In this document: positions 17,234 through 24,617 of the stretch, one piece after another
Layout: each line of letters opens with the position of its first letter
Numbering within the stretch: the stretch's first letter is position 1
NCBI RefSeq assembly: GCF_036248275.1
Contig: NZ_CP109181.1
Coordinates: 6,448,001 to 6,512,000 of the forward strand
Reading direction: 5' to 3'
Source: Streptomyces sp. NBC_01716
GTDB taxonomy: Bacteria > Actinomycetota > Actinomycetes > Streptomycetales > Streptomycetaceae
DNA: 64,000 nt
Made by a program: the position numbers and the translations under genes
The notes under the pieces: model-generated
The model's input: the letters and a program-made list of their open reading frames with translations, nothing else
The model's database searches: none
Told to the model about the DNA's origin: nothing

Positions 17234-19152
17234 TGTTCGCTCCGTGGCGCCGGAGTCCGGTGTCGTACGAATACCAGCCGTTGCTCGCCCGGACCCGGCG
17301 GCCTGATCCACGGCCCGGTCATGACCGCGTGCAACCGCCCGTGCTGGATCGCGAAGCGCGGCAGCGAGAGTCCGAAGGTGTCCGCGACAGCGGTGAGTAT
17401 GCGCCGCTCGCCCGCCCGCCGGTCCTCGCCCTCCTCCTCGCCCTCGGGGAAGAAGAGGCGCGGATCGAGCGCCTCCGGAACGTCCCCCCTCCGGTCCGTC
17501 ACCCCGCCGCGCGCGGTGAAGCCATAGCGCTCCTGGCCGTCCTCGCAGTAGGAGAAGTGAAAGGTGTCCGGGAACGCCTCGGACGTCTCGCCCTGAATCT
17601 CGCACCACACCAGCACCGACCGGCCGCCGCCCCGTGAAGCCTTCTCTCCCATCGGACTTGCGCGCTTCGGCTGGAACGTCTCCGTGCCGTCCCTGAACGC
17701 GAAGCTCCAGCGGCCGCCGCTCCCCTCGGGGCCCTCCGCCCCGCAGAAGCCGACCCGCTCGGGCGCCTCCCGCGCCATTCCGTGCCAAGGGCGGGTCTCC
17801 GCCTGGTTGTGCGGGGGCAACAGCGAATCGCCGCCCAGCCGTTCTGCCAGCTCCCGCGGAGAGAGCCCCTCGGCGAGCACGAAACGGTACGAGTGCTGAC
17901 GCCGCGCCGGATCGGCCAGCCACGCGAGCCCGTCAGGCACCGTCTCTTCGAGGGGAGGACCCACCAGCCCGGCGTGCGCCGCCCGCCCCGCGCCCCGTGG
18001 TGTCGACAGGATCCGTCGCCCGCGCTCCGGCGTCACGAGCGGCCCGAGGATCGGATCGGCGAGCAGCCCTATCGGGGCGAGGTGATCGTCCTCGTACGGC
18101 TCCCATTCGGCCAGCGCCGCCTCCATCGTGCGCCAGGCACCGTCGGTGTCACCCCAGCGCGCCTGCTCACGCGCCGCGACGACCGCCTCGCCGAACAGGC
18201 CCGGCGACTCGTACGCGTAACTCCGCTCACGGATCCGCTCCAGCAGCTCCGCGCCCCCCGCCCGGTCGCCCTCTTCGAGCGTCCTCAGGAACCAGTCCCC
18301 GTCATTCCCGCTCCGGACGTCCTCCAGCGCGGCCAGCGGCGTGAACTCCTTCCCGACCAGCGGGTCTTCGAGCCGGCCCGCCGCTCGGTAGTACTCGCTG
18401 CGGCCGAGCATCGACGTCAGCTGGACATACAGCTTCCGGGCGCGCGGTCTGCCGTGTCTCATCGTTTCGGCCAGCGTCTCCACCTGCCGGTCGACGTCCT
18501 CCCCGGAAAGACATGCCATGCGCGCCCGCTCCAAGGACGCGTCGAGTGCACGTGTCGTGTCATTGACGAAGCCGGGGTGAGCGCCGTTGTCGCCGTGGAA
18601 CTCCACGTACTTCTCCCGCATGAACGCGCCGAACGACTCGTACCTGTCCGGATACTCGCCCGAGTAGCCCCGGTAGATATAGAGCGCCCATTCCCCGTCG
18701 TCGTTCACATCGCCGGGGTCGAGCAGGACATCGGTCATGTCCGAGTCGACGGAGAGCTGAAGGGCCCTGCTCCACATCCCCGCCACCAGGACCTCCTGGG
18801 CCGAGGAGTGCGTGGTCAGGGATTTCTCGTAGCTCTCCTGGAAGCCGAAGTGATCCCTGTGCCAGCGGACCCCCTCGCTCGTCCCCAGCAGATAGATCCC
18901 GCCCCCTGCTCGCCGCCAGCCGTCGGACACCGCCAGAAACGAGCGGTACGACGGCGGCAGCGTGGCACCGAGCCGCCGCTCCAGCCCGGTGATCCGCTCC
19001 TCGTCCAACGGCGGGAATCCGAGCCCCGCCTCGACCGTCTCTTCGAACCGGCCCTCTTCCCCGTCCTCCTCCGCTTCCTCCCTCGTACTCGGCGCGGCTG
19101 CCCACTCCGCGTTCCACCGCTCCAGGAAAGGTCCCCACCCCAAGATCTCCAT
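17230..19152 (-). CDS. SMI1/KNR4 (SUKH) domain protein
   Basis: 640 aa from ATG 19152. This start lies 7 nt after a promoter -10 box, so the message is probably leaderless; an ATG three codons upstream (19161) would overlap the -10. The N-terminal SUKH domain (about 35-190) shows LDEERITGLERRLGATLPPSYRSFLAVSDGWR and a YFxF-like strand. The rest (about 200-640) is a large, mostly alpha/beta region without recognised domain. SUKH proteins are best known as immunity proteins of polymorphic toxins, but Streptomyces has many orphans and no toxin gene is adjacent here. It is coupled to the GNAT gene. Confidence 0.8.
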   Translation of the reverse strand: MEILGWGPFLERWNAEWAAAPSTREEAEEDGEEGRFEETVEAGLGFPPLDEERITGLERRLGATLPPSYRSFLAVSDGWRRAGGGIYLLGTSEGVRWHRDHFGFQESYEKSLTTHSSAQEVLVAGMWSRALQLSVDSDMTDVLLDPGDVNDDGEWALYIYRGYSGEYPDRYESFGAFMREKYVEFHGDNGAHPGFVNDTTRALDASLERARMACLSGEDVDRQVETLAETMRHGRPRARKLYVQLTSMLGRSEYYRAAGRLEDPLVGKEFTPLAALEDVRSGNDGDWFLRTLEEGDRAGGAELLERIRERSYAYESPGLFGEAVVAAREQARWGDTDGAWRTMEAALAEWEPYEDDHLAPIGLLADPILGPLVTPERGRRILSTPRGAGRAAHAGLVGPPLEETVPDGLAWLADPARRQHSYRFVLAEGLSPRELAERLGGDSLLPPHNQAETRPWHGMAREAPERVGFCGAEGPEGSGGRWSFAFRDGTETFQPKRASPMGEKASRGGGRSVLVWCEIQGETSEAFPDTFHFSYCEDGQERYGFTARGGVTDRRGDVPEALDPRLFFPEGEEEGEDRRAGERRILTAVADTFGLSLPRFAIQHGRLHAVMTGPWIRPPGPGEQRLVFVRHRTPAPRSEQ

Positions 19153-19159
19153 GTCACTC

Positions 19160-19182
19160 ATAGTGACACCGACCACTGACAA
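19160..19182 (-). promoter_or_regulatory. PafBC/RecA-NDp-type promoter, leaderless
   Basis: On the minus strand: TTGTCAGTG (19182-19174), 8 nt, CACTAT (19165-19160), then 7 nt to ATG 19152. The -10 deviates from TAnnnT at its first base. Confidence 0.6.
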
Positions 19183-19257
19183 TCGAAGGACCCTCAGCCG
19201 AGCCACCGACCCGCCTGCCACCACGGACCAACCATGGACCAACCACCGACCGCGGGG

Positions 19258-19280
19258 TTGTCAGTGGCAGGTGCCAGAAT
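19258..19280 (+). promoter_or_regulatory. PafBC/RecA-NDp-type promoter, leaderless
   Basis: TTGTCAGTG (19258-19266), 8 nt, CAGAAT (19275-19280), then 7 nt to ATG 19288. It is arranged back-to-back with the promoter at 19160-19182. Confidence 0.65.
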
Positions 19281-19287
19281 CTTCATC

Positions 19288-20121
19288 ATGTCTCTCGCCG
19301 ACCTGACTTTCGACCGCTGGCGCGCCCTGGACAGGGACGCCGCGCACCACCACGCGCGAGAAGCCGTACAGCGGGTGGACGGGCGACTTGTCGACTTCGA
19401 CGGCAGCGCCCACCTGGGCGGTTCTCTGTATCGCGCGGTGATCGAGCGCGAGGGGCAGCGGTTCGCCCTGATACCCGGCGGCGAGGTGCGGGTGGGGTTC
19501 GACCTGGACGGCTGGCGGCCATTGCCGGAACAGCTCGACTCGTACCGGACCGAGAGTCTGGCCGGTGGGTTCGGTTTCGACGACGACCTTGTCGACCATC
19601 TCGCGCGGTATCTCACCCCGAGGCGTTCGGTCACGGTGCCGACCGTGCTGATGGCGGTGGAGCCGGAGGAACTGCCCGAGGAGGGCGGATCCGTCGCGGA
19701 ATCCCTCGCGGAGCGTGGTCTGCGGCTGCCCGGTCCGGATGAGTGGGAACACGCCTGCGGGGCGGGCGCGGAGACGCTGTTCCGCTGGGGGTCCGCCTGC
19801 CCGCTCGACCTTTACCCGTTCGGCGAGGACAGCGCGGCCGAAGGTGACCGCGACCGCCCGGCCGACCTCCGGCACCGGCCGAATGGTTTCGGGCTGCACA
19901 TAGCCCGGGACGTCTACGAGTCGGAGGTGACGTCCGATCCGGGATCGGTCTACGGCGGTGACGGCGGCGAGGCGGTCTGCGGTGGCTACGGCGCCTTCGT
20001 CAGCTGGCTGCCCCTGGCGACCGCCAACCGCAACCCCGGTATGGCCGAATTCATCAACGGCCCCGAGGGCGAGGACATGAGCGACGAGTTCGGTGTCCGT
20101 CCCGTCCTCGACCTCCGCTGA
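19288..20121 (+). CDS. Formylglycine-generating-enzyme-like fold protein, probably non-catalytic
   Basis: 277 aa from ATG 19288, set by the promoter position. The second half contains LRLPGPDEWEHACGAGAETLFRWG, PNGFGLHIARD and ATANRNPG, which parallel the RLPTEAEWEYAARGG, NxFGLYDMxGNVWEW and RxxR segments of SUMF1/FGE-like proteins. The FGE catalytic Cys pair is not evident, so this may be a binding or structural variant. The N-terminal 100 residues are not recognised. It is divergent from the SUKH gene and shares its promoter type. Confidence 0.55.
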   Translation: MSLADLTFDRWRALDRDAAHHHAREAVQRVDGRLVDFDGSAHLGGSLYRAVIEREGQRFALIPGGEVRVGFDLDGWRPLPEQLDSYRTESLAGGFGFDDDLVDHLARYLTPRRSVTVPTVLMAVEPEELPEEGGSVAESLAERGLRLPGPDEWEHACGAGAETLFRWGSACPLDLYPFGEDSAAEGDRDRPADLRHRPNGFGLHIARDVYESEVTSDPGSVYGGDGGEAVCGGYGAFVSWLPLATANRNPGMAEFINGPEGEDMSDEFGVRPVLDLR

Positions 20122-20425
20122 ACGGGGCGCATGTTCGGTCAAGGCCGGCCATGACCCTCCACCGCGCGAAGATCCGATCATTCGCGCTGGCCGATTCCCG
20201 TACCCCGCACCGGTGTTGAGGGCTGTCCTTGCCAGGGGAGAGGCCGAGGAGCGTTCAAGGGGGACATTTTGTCATGGAGGAAAACTAATCTTCGGATAGT
20301 TCAGCGCCGACCCTTGACCCCCCTAGACCTCCGATGTTCACTACGCCTGACGATGCCGCCGCCTCGTCGCCAATCACCGCTTCGCTCAGCCAGCGCCCTC
20401 GCGCGCCCCGAGAGAGGACCGGATA
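20122..20425. other. Intergenic region upstream of sugar-enzyme operon
   Basis: About 300 bp. It contains a relatively AT-rich patch near 20265-20300 (TTTTGTCATGG, then AAAACTAATCTTCGG) that probably includes the promoter of the downstream secreted-enzyme genes. No operator palindrome is clear. Confidence 0.35.
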
Positions 20426-22213
20426 GTGCGCACTGTGTCCCGCGCCCTGATCGCGCTCGTCCTGGCGGCCATGTCGCTCGTCGCCGTACCGCAGGCCCCG
20501 CCCGCCGAGGCTGCGCCCGCCTCGGCCGGCGGCCCGGCCGCGGCCAACGCCAAGCTCCCGGCCGCGGCCCCCGCCCCCGCTCCCGCCGCCCCCCTCACCA
20601 AGGTCCTGGTCTTCTCCAAGACCGCCGGATTCCGGCACTCGTCCATTCCGGCCGGGATCGCCGCGGTCCAACGGCTCGGTACGGCCAACGGGTTCACCGT
20701 CACCGCCACGGAGGACGCCGGCGCGTTCACCGCCGCCAACCTCGCGCAGTACCAGGCGGTGGTCTGGCTCTCCACCACCGGCGACGTGCTCAACTCCGCG
20801 CAGCAGAGCGCCTTCGAGTCGTACGTCGCGAACGGCGGCGGTTACGTCGGCGTGCACGCCGCGGCCGACACCGAGTACGACTGGCCCTGGTACGGCGGCC
20901 TCGTCGGCGCGTACTTCGCCTCCCACCCCGCCACCCAGCAGGCCACCGTCAAGGTCGAGGACCGCGCGTCCGTCTCCACCTCGCATCTGCCGCAGCGCTG
21001 GACCCGTACCGACGAGTGGTACAACTACCGCGCCAACCCGCGCTCGGCGGTGAAGGTGCTCGCCGGCCTGGACGAGACCTCGTACTCCGGCGGCACCATG
21101 GGCGACCATCCGATCACCTGGTGCCAGGACTACCGGGGCGGCCGCTCCTGGTACACCGGCCTCGGCCACACCGACGAGTCGTACGCGGACCCCGCCTTCA
21201 CCACCATGCTCCTCGGCGGCATCCAGACCGCCGCCCGCGCCAAGGCCGCCGACTGCCGCCCGGAGACCGGCTACACGCCGCTGTTCGACGGCAGCCAGGC
21301 CAGCCTCGACAAGTGGCGGCAGGCGGGCGCCGGCAGTTTCAGCCTCGCCGACGGCACGCTCTCCTCGGTCGGCGGCATGGGCCTGCTCTGGTATCCGGTG
21401 ACCCCGTTCGCCAACTACTCGCTCAAGGCCGACTGGATGATGCCGGGCGACGACAACGGTGGTGTCTTCATCGGCTTCCCCGACCCGCAGGGCGACCCCT
21501 GGAAGCCGGTCGACCTCGGCCACGAGATCCAGATCGACGCCTCCGACGGCGACCCGACCCCTACCACCGGGAGCGTCTACAGCTTCCAGGCTCCCGACAC
21601 GGCGGCGCGGGCGGCGGCGCTCAACCCGCCCGGGACCTGGAACAGTTACGAGATCGCGGTGCACGGCCGGCACGTCGAGATCTGGCTCAACGGCGTGAAG
21701 ATCAACGACTACACCAGCAACCGTGACATCGCGCTGGGCCACATAGGTCTCCAGAACGACGGCGCGGGCCTGGACATCAACTACCGCAACGTCCGTATCA
21801 AGCAGGACGGCGCGCCGGCCACCGATCTCGCGCGGGGCAAACCCGTCACAGTCACCAGCGTCGAGCCCGGCAGCACCCACGTGGGCGCCAACGCGGTGGA
21901 CGGCGACTCCGCCACCCGCTGGGGCAGCGCGTACGCCGACCCGCAGTCGATCACCGTCGACCTCGGCGGCGTCCATACGCTCCAGCGGGTCCGGCTCAAC
22001 TGGGAGACCGCCCACGCCTCCGCGTACACGGTCCAGACGTCGACGGACAACGTCACCTGGCGCACCGTCAGCACGGTCACGGCGGGTGACGGCGGTCTCG
22101 ACGACATCGCCGTGAGCGGCACCGGACGGTACGTACGGGTCCACGGCACCACACGAGCGACGCAGTACGGCTACTCCCTCTGGGACCTGGCCGTGTACGG
22201 CACCACTCAGTAA
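20426..22213 (+). CDS. Secreted ThuA / DUF1080 / discoidin-domain protein
   Basis: 595 aa from GTG 20426 (AGAGAGG upstream). It has a signal peptide with AxA cleavage near residue 29 and an Ala/Pro linker. A ThuA-like trehalose-utilisation domain (about 55-275; KVLVFSKTAGFRHSSIPAGI, GGGYVGVHAAADTEYDWPWYGGLVGAYF) follows. Next is a DUF1080 concanavalin-like domain of the 3-keto-disaccharide hydrolase type (about 283-460; LFDGSQASLDKW, GGVFIGFPD, EIQIDASDGDPT). An F5/8-type C carbohydrate-binding domain (about 465-595) closes it. This architecture fits extracellular cleavage of oxidised (3-keto) sugars. It is the first gene of a sugar operon. Confidence 0.88.
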   Translation: MRTVSRALIALVLAAMSLVAVPQAPPAEAAPASAGGPAAANAKLPAAAPAPAPAAPLTKVLVFSKTAGFRHSSIPAGIAAVQRLGTANGFTVTATEDAGAFTAANLAQYQAVVWLSTTGDVLNSAQQSAFESYVANGGGYVGVHAAADTEYDWPWYGGLVGAYFASHPATQQATVKVEDRASVSTSHLPQRWTRTDEWYNYRANPRSAVKVLAGLDETSYSGGTMGDHPITWCQDYRGGRSWYTGLGHTDESYADPAFTTMLLGGIQTAARAKAADCRPETGYTPLFDGSQASLDKWRQAGAGSFSLADGTLSSVGGMGLLWYPVTPFANYSLKADWMMPGDDNGGVFIGFPDPQGDPWKPVDLGHEIQIDASDGDPTPTTGSVYSFQAPDTAARAAALNPPGTWNSYEIAVHGRHVEIWLNGVKINDYTSNRDIALGHIGLQNDGAGLDINYRNVRIKQDGAPATDLARGKPVTVTSVEPGSTHVGANAVDGDSATRWGSAYADPQSITVDLGGVHTLQRVRLNWETAHASAYTVQTSTDNVTWRTVSTVTAGDGGLDDIAVSGTGRYVRVHGTTRATQYGYSLWDLAVYGTTQ

Positions 22214-22324
22214 GCGGTCACCACACGATCGACCCGCCCGGACGACCTGGGGCGTGACAGCACCTCTGTCGCGCCCCGGGCCGTCGGGGCGCCCCCACAC
22301 CCGCGAACGGCCCCTGGAGGTTCC

Positions 22325-24617
22325 GTGTTGTCGCGCGCTGTCGCCCACCTCACCGCCCTGTTAACCCTGACCGCACTTCTGCTCGCGCCCAGTGCCGTGG
22401 CGGCCGACCCGGAGGCCGGGCAGAGACCCGCCGCCACAGGGGCCGAAGCGAAGGACCGGAAAGCCGCAGCCCCGCCGCCCACCAGCGGCTTCGAGAAGGT
22501 CAAGCTCGACGGCGGTCTCGGCATGGGCGAGCCGATCGAGCTCGCCGTACTGCCCGACGGCAAGGTCCTCTACATCAACCGCGGCACCAGCGCCGCCGGC
22601 GGCCAGGTCCGGCTCTACAACCCGGCCACCAGGTCCACGACGGTCGCGCTGACCATCCCGCTGGACGCGCGCTTCGAGGACGGACTCATCGGCATCACCC
22701 CGCACCCGAAGTTCGCCACCACCGGCTGGGTGATGCTGTTCTACTCGCCCAAGAGCACCCCGCACGTCGGGCAACGCGAACGATCTGCGCGGCAAGATCA
22801 ACCGTATCCATCCGGAGGACAACGGCACGTACACCGTCCCCGACGGCAACCTCTTCGCCAAGGGCACCGCGGGCACCCGCCCCGAGGTCTATGTGATGGG
22901 TGTACGCAACCCGTACCGCGTCTGGGTCGACAAGAAGGCGAACAACACCCTGTACTGGGGCGAGGTCGGCCCCGACGCCGGAGCGACCATCCCCGCGCGC
23001 GGCCCGGCGGCGTACGACGAGTTCAACCGGGCGACCGGCCCCGGCAACTACGGCTGGCCCTACTGCGGCGGTCCCAACACGGCTTACAACGACTGGGACT
23101 TCGCGGCCAACCAGCCGCGCGGCTGGTTCCCCTGCGGCGGCGGCACCGGCCCCGTCAACAACTCCCCGCGCAACACCGGCATCCAGCAACTGCCGCCCAC
23201 CAAGCCGTCATTGGTGTGGGAGCAGCACGGCGGCAGCAAGGAGTGGCCGCAGCTCGACAACCCCGGCGGCTGCGGTTCGCCCAACCACACCGAGGTCTAC
23301 CACTACGACGCGAATCTCAACTCCGACGTCAAGTGGCCGCAGTACTACGACAACAAGCTGCTGATCTCCGAGTACTGCCGCAACTGGATCAAGGAAGTGC
23401 AGTTCAGCAACGGCAACGCGTCGACCGGTACGCCGACGGCGATCGAACCGGTCCTGGACGGTATGAAGCTGGTCCACCCGATCGACATGGAGTTCGGCCC
23501 GGACGGCTCGCTGTATCTCCTCGAATACGGCAGCGGCTACTTCTCGGGCGCCGAGGACGCCGGACTCTACAAGATCAACTACGTGCAGGGCGGCCGGTCA
23601 CCCCTCGCCAAGGCCTCCGTGAACAAGGACAACGGTCTCGCGCCGCTGGCCGTGACCTTCTCCAGCGCCGGCAGCAGCGACCCCGACAACAACCCGCTCA
23701 CCTACGCGTGGGACTTCACCGACAACGGCAGCACCGACTCCACCGCCGCCAACCCGTCCTTCACGTATCCCTCGAACGGCAGCTTCCAGGCGAGACTCAC
23801 CGTCAGCGACGGCACCGGCCGTACCGGCACCGCGACGATCCCGGTCGTTGTCGGCAACGACCGCCCCACGCTGACGATTTCGCAGCCACCGGCGGGCGGC
23901 GCCTTCGAGTGGAACGAGAACGTCACCGTCACCGCGTCGGCGACCGATCCCCAGGACGGCCCGATCGACTGCTCGAAGGTGATCGTACGGATCGCCCTGG
24001 GCCACCAGGAGCACGCGCACGAGGTCGCCGAAGGCACTGGATGCTCCACGACCTTCAACACCGGGCCGATCCACTCCGGCCTCGACGCCACGCAGTTCTA
24101 CGTGGTGCGGGCGAGCTACACGGACAAGGGCGCGGCCGGCACCGTGGCGCTGACCGGGGAGAAGGAGCTCAGCCTCTGGCCCAAGAAGTGGCAGGCGGAG
24201 CACTTCGCGCAGTTGTCCGGCCCCCAGGTCATCACGGCCGCAGGGGCCGAGGGCGGCAAACGCCTGGGTGATGTGCAGAACAACGAGTGGGTCAAGTACC
24301 ACCCGGTGAGCCTCAAGGGCGTCACCGGCATCAGGGCCCGGGTCTCCTCCGACAAGGCGGGGAACGTGGCGACCTTCCGGTACGACTCCGTCACCGGACC
24401 GGTGGTCGGGCGGGTGACCGTGCCCAACACCGGCGGCTGGGAGACGTACACCGAGGTCAACGTGCCTGTCACGAACGCCGTGGAGCAGCCGCGTGATCTC
24501 TTCGTGGCCTTCACCGGCGGCTCCGGCGCCATTCTCGACCTCGACAGCTACACCTTCACCGGGCCCGGCATCAGCCGTCCCGGCTCCATGACCGCCCGTG
24601 GGAGTGATGCACAGTGA
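22325..24617 (+). pseudogene. Frameshifted glucose/sorbosone-type dehydrogenase with PKD and CBM6 domains
   Basis: GTG 22325 after CTGGAGG begins a signal peptide and a beta-propeller (GLGMGEPIELAVLPDGKVLY, DGLIGITPHPKF). At about 22763-22772 the frame changes: SPKSTPHV in the first frame joins GNANDLRGKINRIHPEDNG in the next. The sequence then continues intact to 24617 (MGVRNPYRVWVDKK, a PKD domain near WDFTDNGSTDST, and a C-terminal CBM6/35-like domain). Family members carry several dozen residues between these two blocks, so this is a deletion plus frameshift, either real or an assembly error. The intact gene would oxidise a sugar outside the cell. Its end overlaps the next gene's GTG. Confidence 0.75.

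Noticed and set aside
20217..20240. GGGCTGTCCTTGCCAGG, another partial match to the IS-like end
   Set aside because: Diverges after nine bases and lacks an inverted partner.
20285..22348. 687-codon minus-strand frame opposite the ThuA/DUF1080 gene
   Set aside because: Shadow of a well-supported secreted enzyme; no family similarity and no start region.
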